A stretch of 64,000 nucleotides of DNA. Origin: Cypionkella sinensis (GTDB taxonomy: Bacteria > Pseudomonadota > Alphaproteobacteria > Rhodobacterales > Rhodobacteraceae). Positions 42,137 to 49,891 of this stretch are shown here, in pieces. Position numbers and translations under genes: made by a program. The notes below the pieces were generated by a model. The model was not told the DNA's origin. It was given only the letters and a program-made list of their open reading frames with translations, and searched no databases. Positions within the stretch are counted from its first letter, which is position 1; every line of letters starts with the position of its first letter. The DNA lies in contig NZ_JBHRTO010000001.1 of the NCBI RefSeq assembly GCF_042646385.1, positions 1-64,000 of the forward strand. The letters are read 5' to 3'.

Positions 42137-43584
42137 TGGCGCAGCCGAAGGCCAGTCATTTCGTTGACGGTCAATATGTTGAAGACACAGCGGGCGCTGT
42201 GATCGAGGTGATCTATCCCGCGACGGGTGCGGTGATTGCGCGTCTGCACGAGGCTACGCCTGCGGTGATCGAGGCGGCTTTGGCCTCGGCTGCCCGTGCA
42301 CAGGTGGCTTGGGCTGCAACCCGCCCGGTAGAGCGCGCACGGGTGCTGCGTCGCGCCGCCGATCTGATCCGGGACCGCAATCCGGAGCTTGCGCGGTTGG
42401 AGACTTTGGACACCGGCAAGCCGATACAGGAAACCTTGGTGGCCGATTGGCCCTCGGGTGCCGATGCGTTGGAGTATTTCGCGGGGCTGGCGCCGAGTGT
42501 GGGTGGCGAGACGATCCCGTTGGGCCGCGATTTCGCCTATACCATCCGCGAGGCTTTGGGGGTTTGCGTCGGCATCGGGGCGTGGAATTATCCCAGCCAG
42601 ATCGCCTGCTGGAAATCCGCGCCCGCCTTGGCTTTGGGCAATGCGATGGTGTTCAAGCCGTCGGAAGTCACCCCCCTCGGCGCGTTGCAACTGGCCGAGA
42701 TTTTCATCGAAGCCGGGCTGCCTGCGGGCCTGTTCAACGTGGTGCAGGGGCGTGGAGCGGTTGGATCGGCTTTGGTGTCGGACGCCCGTGTGGCGAAAGT
42801 GTCGCTGACCGGATCGGTGCCGACCGGGCAGAAAGTTTACGCGCTCGCGGCGGCGGGCGTGCGGCATGTGACGATGGAACTCGGCGGCAAATCCCCGATT
42901 CTGGTGTTTGATGATGCGAGTGTCGAGGATGCCGTGGGCGCGGCCATGCTGGGGAATTTCTATTCCGCAGGCCAAGTGTGCAGCAATGGCACGCGGGTGT
43001 TCGTGCAAAAGGGCATCAAGGCCAAGTTTTTGAAAAGGCTTGCAGAACGCACGACTGCAATCAAGCTGGGTGATCCGTTGGACGAAGCCACGCAGATGGG
43101 GCCGCTGGTCTCGGGCGCGCAACTGGCCAAGGTTCTGGGCTACATCGAGACCGCCAAGGCTGAGGGTGCGACGCTGATCTGTGGCGGTGGACAGGCCGGG
43201 GCCGAGGGGGCCTTTGTGCAGCCGACGGTCTTTGCCGATGTGACGGATGGGATGACCATAGCGAAGGAAGAAGTGTTCGGCCCGGTGATGGCGGTGCTGG
43301 ATTTTGACACCGAGGATGAAGCCGTGGCGCGCGCCAATGCCACTGAGTTTGGCTTGGCTGCTGGTGTTTTCACTGCTGATATCAGCCGCGCGCATCGGGT
43401 GATTGCGGCGTTGCAGGCCGGCACTTGCTGGATCAACGCCTATAACCTGACTCCGGTGGAAATGCCGTTTGGCGGATCGAAACTGTCGGGGGTGGGGCGT
43501 GAAAACGGCCATGCGGCGGTGGAGCATTATAGCCAAGTGAAAAGCGTCTACGTGGGTATGGGGCCGGTGGACGCGCCTTATTGA
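42133..43584 (+). CDS. betB: Betaine-aldehyde dehydrogenase
   Basis: 483 residues, NAD-dependent aldehyde dehydrogenase. Motifs: GAWNYPSQIACWKSAPALALGNAMVFKPSE, LTGSVPTGQKVY, ELGGKSPILVFDD with the catalytic Glu, and the catalytic Cys in GQVCSNGTRVFV. It oxidises betaine aldehyde to glycine betaine. It is translationally coupled to betI, and betA follows 63 bp downstream. Confidence 0.94.
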   Translation: MMAQPKASHFVDGQYVEDTAGAVIEVIYPATGAVIARLHEATPAVIEAALASAARAQVAWAATRPVERARVLRRAADLIRDRNPELARLETLDTGKPIQETLVADWPSGADALEYFAGLAPSVGGETIPLGRDFAYTIREALGVCVGIGAWNYPSQIACWKSAPALALGNAMVFKPSEVTPLGALQLAEIFIEAGLPAGLFNVVQGRGAVGSALVSDARVAKVSLTGSVPTGQKVYALAAAGVRHVTMELGGKSPILVFDDASVEDAVGAAMLGNFYSAGQVCSNGTRVFVQKGIKAKFLKRLAERTTAIKLGDPLDEATQMGPLVSGAQLAKVLGYIETAKAEGATLICGGGQAGAEGAFVQPTVFADVTDGMTIAKEEVFGPVMAVLDFDTEDEAVARANATEFGLAAGVFTADISRAHRVIAALQAGTCWINAYNLTPVEMPFGGSKLSGVGRENGHAAVEHYSQVKSVYVGMGPVDAPY

Positions 43585-43647
43585 ATACCCTGACTGGCTG
43601 CTGCCTCGGCGGCCTGACGCGGTAAGATGATGAAATCTGGAGATATC

Positions 43648-45312
43648 ATGACGGCGGAATATGTGATCATTGGCTCGGGCTCGGCAGGGTCGGCGATTGC
43701 CTATCGTCTGGCCGAAGCGGGCAAGCGGGTGGTTGTGATCGAGCAGGGCGGCAGCGATTTCGGCCCGTTCATCCAGATGCCAGCGGCTTTGTCCTATCCG
43801 ATGAATATGGGAATCTACGACTGGGGGTTTCAGTCAGAGCCGGAGCCTTATCTGGATGGTCGGCGCTTGGCGACGCCGCGCGGCAAGGTGATTGGTGGGT
43901 CATCGAGCATCAACGGCATGGTCTATGTGCGCGGCCATGCGCGCGATTATGACACATGGGCCGAGATGGGCGCGCAGGGTTGGTCTTATGCCGATGTGCT
44001 GCCGTATTTTCAGCGCATGGAAACATGGCATGGCGAGGCCGATGGCACGGCCTCGGGTGACCCTGCGTTTCGCGGCAAGGACGGCCCGCTGCATATCTCG
44101 CGCGGGCCACGCAAAAACCCGCTGTTCAACGCCTTTATCAAGGCCGGTCAGCAGGCAGGCTATCCGGTGACGCAGGATTACAACGGTCAGGCGCAGGAAG
44201 GTTTCGGCGCGATGGAGGCGACGATTTTCAAAGGCGTGCGCTGGTCGACGGCCAATGCTTACCTCCGGCCCGCGCTGAAAACCGGGTTGGTCAAGCTGGT
44301 GCGCGGCTTTGCCCGCAAGGTGGTGATCGAGAATGGCCGCGCGGTGGGGGTTGAGATTGAACGCGGCGGCGCGATTGAGGTGATCCGCGCCAGCACCGAG
44401 GTGATCGTGGCGGCCTCCTCGATAAACTCGCCCAAGATTTTGATGCTGTCAGGGATCGGCGATGCGCAGGCGTTGCAGGAACATGGCATTCAGGTGGTGG
44501 CAGATCGGCCCGGTGTGGGCGCGAATTTGCAGGATCACCTTGAGATCTACATGCAGTTTCAGGCGAAAAAGCCGATCACTCTGTATAAATACTGGAACCT
44601 CTGGGGCAAGGCGCTGATCGGGGCGCAGTGGCTGTTCACCGGCAAGGGGCTGGGGGCGAGCAATCAGTTCGAGGCTTGCGCATTCATCCGCAGCAAGGCC
44701 GGGGTGGATTACCCGGATATCGAGTATCATTTCCTGCCGATTGCGGTGCGCTATGATGGCAAGGCGGCGGCGGGGGGGCATGGTTTTCAGGTGCATGTCG
44801 GGCCGATGCGGTCGAAATCGCGCGGGGCGGTGACGTTGCGGTCAGCCGATCCGAAGGATGCGCCGAAAATCCTGTTCAACTATATGTCCGACCCCAGCGA
44901 TTGGGAGGATTTCCGCGCCTGTATCCGCCTGACGCGGGAGATTTTCGCTGAGCCTGCGATGGCCGAGCATGTGAAATCTGAGATTCAGCCGGGGATGGCG
45001 GCGCAGTCGGATGCAGAGTTGGATGCGTTTTTGAAGGAGCATGTCGAAAGCGCCTATCATCCCTGTGGCACCTGCCGGATGGGGCGGCGGGATGATCCGT
45101 TGGCGGTGGTGGATGAGGAATGCCGGGTGATCGGGGTGGAGGGGCTGCGGGTCGCCGACAGCTCGATCTTCCCGCAGGTCACGAACGGCAATCTGAACGG
45201 GCCGTCGATCATGACGGGCGAGAAAGCGGCGGATCATATTCTGGGCAAGCGGCTGGCGCGGTCGAATTTGCAGCCGGTGATCAATGAGAACTGGCGGGCG
45301 TCCCAAAGGTGA
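43648..45312 (+). CDS. betA: Choline dehydrogenase
   Basis: 554 residues from ATG 43648 with a GGAG site; upstream ATGs at 43627 and 43630 lack one. GMC oxidoreductase with the FAD loop YVIIGSGSAGSAIAYRLAEAGKRVVVIEQG, the signature PRGKVIGGSSSINGMVYVRGH and the C-terminal active-site part YHPCGTCRMG and TNGNLNGPSIMTGEKAADHI. It oxidises choline to betaine aldehyde at the membrane. It is the last gene of betIBA; a palindrome element begins directly after its stop. Confidence 0.94.
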   Translation: MTAEYVIIGSGSAGSAIAYRLAEAGKRVVVIEQGGSDFGPFIQMPAALSYPMNMGIYDWGFQSEPEPYLDGRRLATPRGKVIGGSSSINGMVYVRGHARDYDTWAEMGAQGWSYADVLPYFQRMETWHGEADGTASGDPAFRGKDGPLHISRGPRKNPLFNAFIKAGQQAGYPVTQDYNGQAQEGFGAMEATIFKGVRWSTANAYLRPALKTGLVKLVRGFARKVVIENGRAVGVEIERGGAIEVIRASTEVIVAASSINSPKILMLSGIGDAQALQEHGIQVVADRPGVGANLQDHLEIYMQFQAKKPITLYKYWNLWGKALIGAQWLFTGKGLGASNQFEACAFIRSKAGVDYPDIEYHFLPIAVRYDGKAAAGGHGFQVHVGPMRSKSRGAVTLRSADPKDAPKILFNYMSDPSDWEDFRACIRLTREIFAEPAMAEHVKSEIQPGMAAQSDAELDAFLKEHVESAYHPCGTCRMGRRDDPLAVVDEECRVIGVEGLRVADSSIFPQVTNGNLNGPSIMTGEKAADHILGKRLARSNLQPVINENWRASQR

Positions 45313-45383
45313 GGTCCCAACTCGGGACCAAAAATTTATATATCAAAACAAAGGCTTGTATTCTCATTTTAAGACTTTGTTAA
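45313..45383 (+). repeat. Palindrome + CtrA-like box element, copy 4
   Basis: GGTCCCAACTCGGGACC (45313-45329) starts at the base after the betA stop. After 39 A+T-rich bases comes TTAA-GACTTTG-TTAA (45369-45383), a full CtrA-type box. The spacer has ACAA-N4-TTG (45348-45358). The hairpin may also end betA transcription. Confidence 0.7.
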
Positions 45384-45394
45384 TAAATCGGTGG

Positions 45395-45408
45395 TTGATC
45401 AAGGTCAA
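45395..45408 (+). promoter_or_regulatory. FNR/CRP-type site upstream of the YdcH-like gene
   Basis: TTGAT-CAAG-GTCAA has the FNR-type half sites TTGA and TCAA with the right spacing. It lies 60 bp before the start codon, where activation at about -41 would be possible. FnrL-type regulation is inferred. Confidence 0.5.
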
Positions 45409-45467
45409 AGCAACGCGAAGACGCCGCCGCTAATCTGGGCGGCGTCAGCGTTACCAAGGAGAGACCG

Positions 45468-45704
45468 ATGTCACACACACCGCATGGATTGGCGGCAGAA
45501 TTCCCCGAATTTGCTCTGAAGCTTTCGGCGATGAAAGAGAAGGACGCGCATTTTGCCAAGCTGGTCGCGGAATATGACGCGGTGAATGGCAAGGTGCATC
45601 GGGCTGAGACTCGGCTGGAGTTGCTGAGCGCGGCAGAGGAAGATGTGTTACGCAAGCAACGGGCGGCGTTGAAAGATCATATCTGGCAGCATCTGAAAGC
45701 CTGA
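45468..45704 (+). CDS. YdcH/DUF465 family small coiled-coil protein
   Basis: 78 residues after a strong AAGGAGA site. The sequence (FALKLSAMKEKDAHFAKLVAEYDAVNGKVHRAETR...LRKQRAALKDHIWQHLK) is the two-helix DUF465 hairpin. The function is unknown. Upstream are an FNR-type site and a CtrA-like box, so expression may respond to oxygen and cell-cycle signals. Confidence 0.88.
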   Translation: MSHTPHGLAAEFPEFALKLSAMKEKDAHFAKLVAEYDAVNGKVHRAETRLELLSAAEEDVLRKQRAALKDHIWQHLKA

Positions 45705-45803
45705 TCGCAACCGGGCTGCGGCCTTGGCCGCCATCGAGGCGGCACGCGGCCGCTGCTGCCGCAGGAACGTGCTGGACACGCAGTGCTTTGGGCAGGCGTT
45801 GAA

Positions 45804-45864
45804 GCCTCCGGCTACACGGAATGCCAAGGCATTCCGTTTTGGATATTTGAGAACAGGTGAAATG
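45804..45864 (+). repeat. Intergenic repeat copy with a terminator hairpin embedded
   Basis: The unit begins GCCTCCGG and resumes with GATATTTGAGAACAGGTGAAA, as in families A and B, but between the two parts a 25-bp hairpin (45816-45840) replaces the usual CGGG. No gene is seen in 45705-45925. Confidence 0.55.
45816..45840 (+). terminator. Rho-independent terminator of the YdcH-like gene
   Basis: ACGGAATGCC/GGCATTCCGT, a perfect 10-bp stem with a 2-base loop, then TTT after the last stem T. Confidence 0.75.
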
Positions 45865-45880
45865 CAAGAGGGCGGCTTTG

Positions 45881-45912
45881 GTCATCCTCTGCGCTCAAAC
45901 ATCCCCCGCGGA
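45881..45912 (-). repeat. Intergenic repeat family B, minus strand
   Basis: Reads GATGTTTGAGCGCAGAGGATGACC on the minus strand in two parts, matching copies at 48628 (plus), 55603 (minus) and 59015 (minus). It lies 14 bp beyond the end of pccR. Confidence 0.6.
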
Positions 45913-45925
45913 GCGTTCCCAAATG

Positions 45926-47323
45926 TCAGTCTGCGATGTCGTATGGCAGAAGGCCCCGGTGGTCTGGGTTGACTTTCAGCCGACGCTCCAGGGGGGGCAC
46001 CGAGCGTTGGTGGCAATCGCGGCGTTCGCAGATGCGGCAGGAGATGCCGATGGGTTCGAAGCGGCCTTTCAGATCAAGTCCGTCGGCATAGACGAGGCTC
46101 GAGGCGTGGCTGACCTCGCACCCCAGACCGATGGCGTAGCGGCGCACTGGGGCGAGGAAGGCGCCGCCGGGTTTTGAGACATCGCGCGACAGGCAGAGGT
46201 AGCGCACACCATCGGGGGTTTCGGCCAGTTGCCGCAGGAAATGGCCAGGTGTTTCGAACGCGCGATGGACGTTCCAGAGCGGGCAGGCACCGCCGAAGCG
46301 CGCGAATTGCAGGCGGGTGGCGGAGTGGCGTTTGGTGATCGTGCCAGCCTGATCGACGCGGACGAAGAAGAACGGGATGCCCTTGGCGCCGGGGCGTTGC
46401 AGGGTCGAGAGGCGGTGCGCGACTTGTTCGATGCTGGCGCCGAACAGATCGGCGAGGCGTTCAAGGTCGTGGCGGGTTTCTTGCGCCGCTGCAAGGAAGG
46501 CGCGGTAGGGCATCAGCGCGGCACCGGCGAAATAGTTCGCCATGCCGATCTTGGCGATGTCGCGGGCCTCGCGTGTCTGGAACCGGGCGAGGTCAAGACT
46601 GGCCTCGATCAGTTCATTCTGAGTTTGCAGTGCCACCTGATAGAGCAGTTGGAAGCGCTGGGTTGGCGCTGCGGCGCGGGCCGAGAGCGCGAGGGCGCGG
46701 GTGCTGGGATCAAAGCGGCGCAGTGGGCCAGTGTTCGAAAACTGCACATGGATGCCGCGCTTTTCTAGTGCCTCGGTTGCGATAATAAGCGCGTCTTTGC
46801 CGGAGCTTGCGGCGGATATGAAATGTTCGGCGGCGCGGTCGAGCGGATCGACGTAATTGTCGCAATAGTGAAAGAAGTCGCGCACCTCTTCCCACGGGCT
46901 TGCGCGTAGGGCGGTGTCTTCCCGACCCAAAGCCTCATCTAGCGAGGCGAGGCGTTCGTGGCTTTGGCGGTAGGCGCGGTGCAGATCGAGGAAGGCGCGG
47001 GCCAGCGCCGGGGCGTTGGAGGCGGCAAGGCGCAGATCGGCCAAGGGCGGGGCGGCTTTGGCGAAGACCGGATCGGCCAGCGCCTCGCGCATGTCGGAAA
47101 CCAGACGTTCGCCTTCGCCTGCGTTGAGTTCGGTGACATCCAGTCCAAACTCCTGCGCCAGTGCCAGCACCACGGTGGCAGAGACTGGGCGGTGGTTGTT
47201 TTCCATCTGGTTCAGATAGGGCAGCGAGACGCCGAGTTTGTCGGCAAAGCTGCGCTGGGTCAGCGCAAGGCGGCCGCGCAGCTCGCGCAGTTTGGCACCG
47301 GCGTAAAGTTTCTGGATGGCCAT
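45926..47323 (-). CDS. pccR: Propionyl-CoA responsive regulator PccR (ScfR family)
   Basis: 465 residues. An N-terminal XRE helix-turn-helix (LALTQRSFADKLGVSLPYLNQMENNHRPVS) precedes an ImmA/IrrE-like region and the conserved C-terminal ScfR domain with a cysteine cluster (GISCRICERRDCHQRSVPPL). PccR of Rhodobacter sphaeroides belongs to this family, senses short-chain acyl-CoA and controls pccB through TTTGCAAA repeats. A TTTGCAAA inverted repeat lies 11 bp upstream of this start, and pccB and pccA lie nearby, supporting the same role with autoregulation. Confidence 0.92.
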   Translation of the reverse strand: MAIQKLYAGAKLRELRGRLALTQRSFADKLGVSLPYLNQMENNHRPVSATVVLALAQEFGLDVTELNAGEGERLVSDMREALADPVFAKAAPPLADLRLAASNAPALARAFLDLHRAYRQSHERLASLDEALGREDTALRASPWEEVRDFFHYCDNYVDPLDRAAEHFISAASSGKDALIIATEALEKRGIHVQFSNTGPLRRFDPSTRALALSARAAAPTQRFQLLYQVALQTQNELIEASLDLARFQTREARDIAKIGMANYFAGAALMPYRAFLAAAQETRHDLERLADLFGASIEQVAHRLSTLQRPGAKGIPFFFVRVDQAGTITKRHSATRLQFARFGGACPLWNVHRAFETPGHFLRQLAETPDGVRYLCLSRDVSKPGGAFLAPVRRYAIGLGCEVSHASSLVYADGLDLKGRFEPIGISCRICERRDCHQRSVPPLERRLKVNPDHRGLLPYDIAD

Positions 47324-47333
47324 CGCACGCTCC

Positions 47334-47361
47334 TTTGCAAAGCCAGCCTAGGCTTTGCAAA
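47334..47361 (-). promoter_or_regulatory. PccR operator at its own promoter
   Basis: TTTGCAAAGCC (47334-47344) and GGCTTTGCAAA (47351-47361) form perfect 11-base inverted arms around 6 bases. Each arm carries TTTGCAAA, the motif known for PccR. The spacing (12 bases between the octamers) differs from the 4 reported in R. sphaeroides. Confidence 0.75.
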
Positions 47362-47370
47362 CTCGGGTGG

Positions 47371-48588
47371 TCAAGCCGCAATGCCTAAGGCGCGGGCGCG
47401 GCGGATCACCGCAAGGATGCAGAGCGTGGACAGCACCGAGGAGGCCAGCATCAGCAGCACCAGTGGCATTTCGGTAGAGCCGGGGGGTAGTACCGCCCCA
47501 GCCAGCGCGGCAAGGCCAGCGCCGCCGCCGACCATGATCGCGCCGCCAAGGCCAGAGGCGGTGCCCGCGAGATCGGGGCGCACCGACAGGATACCCGCGT
47601 TGGCCGAGGGCAGGGCCACGCCGTTGCCAAGCCCCATGGTCAGTGTCAGGCCAAAGAACATCACCGGGCCGGACAGGCCCAGTGCGGTGATCAGTGCCAG
47701 TGCGGCAAGGCCCAGGGTGGTGATGGTGGTGCCGATCAGCACCATTTTGTTCATGCCAAAGCGCACCGAATAGCGGCCTGCGAAGAAGTTTCCCGCCATG
47801 TAGCCGACGGCGGTGATGGCAAACAGGATGCCGATATGGCTGGAGCTGAGGTGATAGACTTGGTTGCCGACATAGGGCGCACCGCCGAGATAGGCGTAAA
47901 AGCAGCCCGAGGCGAAGGCGGCAGCGCCGCAATAGCCCCAGAAGCGCTGCGATTTCAGCAGGAATGGATAGCTTTGCATCTGTTGTTTGACCGACAGGCG
48001 TTGCAGGGTCGCGGTCTCACCCAGATCGGCCCAGCAGAGGGCGGTCACGATGACGCCAAGCCCCAGCAGCAGGCCGAAATTGGCTTGCCAGCCGAACCAT
48101 TCATCCAGAAGCCCGCCGATCACCGGGCCGATCATCGGCACGAGGCTCATCCCCATTGTGACATAGCCGATCATCGAGGCGGCCTCGGCATCCGACACCA
48201 TATCGCGCACCACGGCGCGCGACAGCACGATGCCTGCGGCCACCACGGCTTGGGCCATGCGGAAGATCAGGAAGGCGGTGGCGTTGGCGGCGGTCAGGGT
48301 GCCGATGGTGGCGATCAGGAACAGCGCGAGCGACACTAGCACGACATTGCGGCGGCCGTAGCGGTCGGAGATCGGGCCGATCAGGATTTGCAGCACCGCC
48401 GATAGCGCGAGGTAGAGCGCGACCGACAGTTGCATCAGCGCGTAGGGCGCGTCGAAGTAAGCGGCCATGCCGGGCAGCGAGGGCAGGAAGATGTTCATCG
48501 TCAGCGCTGACAGGCCCGCGAGCAGGGTCAGGGTGAGGATTTTTGGCGGCGTGCGGCGGTTGAGAAAGATCGCCTTGGGGTGCGGCAT
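47371..48588 (-). CDS. Bcr/CflA-family drug-resistance MFS transporter
   Basis: 405 residues with 12 hydrophobic segments. Motif A is GPISDRYGRRNVVLVSLALF, and SRAVVRDM plus GPVIGGLLDEWFGWQANF match Bcr/CflA proteins. It exports small drug-like molecules with protons; the substrate is unknown. It ends 10 bp from the PccR operator on the same strand as pccR. Confidence 0.9.
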   Translation of the reverse strand: MPHPKAIFLNRRTPPKILTLTLLAGLSALTMNIFLPSLPGMAAYFDAPYALMQLSVALYLALSAVLQILIGPISDRYGRRNVVLVSLALFLIATIGTLTAANATAFLIFRMAQAVVAAGIVLSRAVVRDMVSDAEAASMIGYVTMGMSLVPMIGPVIGGLLDEWFGWQANFGLLLGLGVIVTALCWADLGETATLQRLSVKQQMQSYPFLLKSQRFWGYCGAAAFASGCFYAYLGGAPYVGNQVYHLSSSHIGILFAITAVGYMAGNFFAGRYSVRFGMNKMVLIGTTITTLGLAALALITALGLSGPVMFFGLTLTMGLGNGVALPSANAGILSVRPDLAGTASGLGGAIMVGGGAGLAALAGAVLPPGSTEMPLVLLMLASSVLSTLCILAVIRRARALGIAA

Positions 48589-48627
48589 TGTATGGCCTTG
48601 ATGCGGCGCGAAGGCTTGGTCGGGGAA

Positions 48628-48660
48628 GCCTCCGGCGGGGATATTTGAGCAGAGAGGATG
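48628..48660 (+). repeat. Intergenic repeat family B, plus strand
   Basis: GCCTCCGGCGGGGATATTTG followed by AGCAGAGAGGATG. It joins the GCCTCCGGCGGG start of family A to the GATATTTGAGCAGAGAGGATGACC tail of family B, showing that the two families are related. Confidence 0.75.
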
Positions 48661-48674
48661 ACCTTAAGCGCGGG

Positions 48675-49028
48675 TCAGCTCCATTTATGGAAGATGAAGA
48701 ACGCGCCGAGTGCGATGAAGGCAAAGCCGAGCGCGTGGTTCCAGGTGAGCGGTTCCTTCAGGTAAAATACTGAAAATACTGCGAAAACCGAGAGGGTGAT
48801 CACCTCTTGAATGGTTTTCAGTTGCGCGCCGTTGTAAATGGTGGAGCCGATGCGGTTGGCTGGGACCATCAGACAGTATTCGAAAAACGCAATCCCCCAA
48901 GAGATGAAGATCACGGTGATCAGGGCGGTGGATTTGTGTTTGAGGTGGCCGTACCAGGCGAAGGTCATGAAGACGTTCGACAGCGTGAGCAGGCCGATGG
49001 TGACTAGCGGGACGGGAAGGGTGGGCAT
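48675..49028 (-). CDS. DUF486 / DMT-family membrane protein
   Basis: 117 residues from ATG 49028 (MPTLPVPLVTIGLLTLSNVFMTFAWYGHLK) with four membrane segments, typical of DUF486 (IFISWGIAFFEYCLMVPANRIGS, TIQEVITLSVFAVFSVFYLKEPLTWNHALGFAFI). The sequence resembles half of a DMT-type transporter. The function is unknown. The longer frame to 49073 has no better ribosome site. Confidence 0.88.
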   Translation of the reverse strand: MPTLPVPLVTIGLLTLSNVFMTFAWYGHLKHKSTALITVIFISWGIAFFEYCLMVPANRIGSTIYNGAQLKTIQEVITLSVFAVFSVFYLKEPLTWNHALGFAFIALGAFFIFHKWS

Positions 49029-49247
49029 GGGGCTCGGGTCCAAGTTGGGCGGTTTTGGCGGTATATAGGACAAAGCGCGGTTTTGCCATCAGGCTTGGTG
49101 CGCGCGTGCGGACCATGCCAGAGTTGTGTTTGGCGGGGCGGTTTGGGCAATGCCGCGCCGGATCTGCCGGGGCCGCAAGGGAATCGCTGCATTTTGGCGC
49201 GGTTTGCGCTAAGATCACAAAAAAATAAAACGAGCAGGACTGACAAA

Positions 49248-49742
49248 ATGACCGTGATCCGAACCGCTCGGCGCCTTTCTGGTGCCGGTTTTGCGCTGGC
49301 GCTGCTGGCAAGCTGTGGCCATAGCGAGTTGGAATGTATGGAGCGTGCGATGTATTTCGAATCCAACCGCTCCAGCCGCGACGGCATGGTGGCGGTGGGC
49401 AGTGTGGTGATGAACCGAGTGGAGTCGGGGCAGTATCCGCGCAGCGTCTGCGGCGTGGTGGGCCAGCGCAACCAGTTCGCGCCGGGGGTGATGCGCAAGC
49501 GGATGGATACCCGCACCGCGCCCAAGCTGCGCGAGGCGGCCAAATCGGTGTTGCAGGGCGAGCGGCATCCCTTGATCGGCGATGCGAAATTCTTCCACAC
49601 CGCGACTTACAAGGCGGGTTACAACAACATGCAATATGTGCTGACCACGGGCGGCAATGCGTTTTATGAGCGGATTGATCCCGCGTCGGTAACGCAGCCT
49701 TTGCCGTTGCCGCCGATCGAGGGCATCACTGGGGCGCAGTAA
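49248..49742 (+). CDS. SleB-type cell wall hydrolase lipoprotein
   Basis: 164 residues from ATG 49248 with an AGGAC site. The signal sequence ends LLASC (lipobox). The mature part is a Hydrolase_2 (SleB-like) domain: CMERAMYFESNRSSRDGMVAVGSVVMNRVESGQYPRSVCGVV, then NQFAP and AKFFHTATYKAG. The Glu in MYFES is the expected catalytic acid. It should act on peptidoglycan in the periplasm. The domain is short and lacks a peptidoglycan-binding module. Confidence 0.88.
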   Translation: MTVIRTARRLSGAGFALALLASCGHSELECMERAMYFESNRSSRDGMVAVGSVVMNRVESGQYPRSVCGVVGQRNQFAPGVMRKRMDTRTAPKLREAAKSVLQGERHPLIGDAKFFHTATYKAGYNNMQYVLTTGGNAFYERIDPASVTQPLPLPPIEGITGAQ

Positions 49743-49773
49743 CCGGGGGCGCACTAACATCGGGGCGGTATAA

Positions 49774-49820
49774 TTTGCAGGTTTGCAATTTGCAGTCTGG
49801 ATGCTTCGCTTGATTTGCAT
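49774..49820 (+). promoter_or_regulatory. TTTGCA repeats upstream of pccB (likely PccR sites)
   Basis: TTTGCA occurs at 49774, 49782 and 49789 (7-8 bp spacing) and again at 49814, 72-118 bp before the pccB start. PccR of R. sphaeroides binds TTTGCAAA pairs upstream of pccB, so these are probable targets, although no copy is a full TTTGCAAA. Confidence 0.6.
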
Positions 49821-49891
49821 ATTTTCGATGTTGTTCTTCCCGTGGGCGGTGCCGGAGGTTATGTTGGCAGCGCTCGAGGGAGGGGCTGCCG

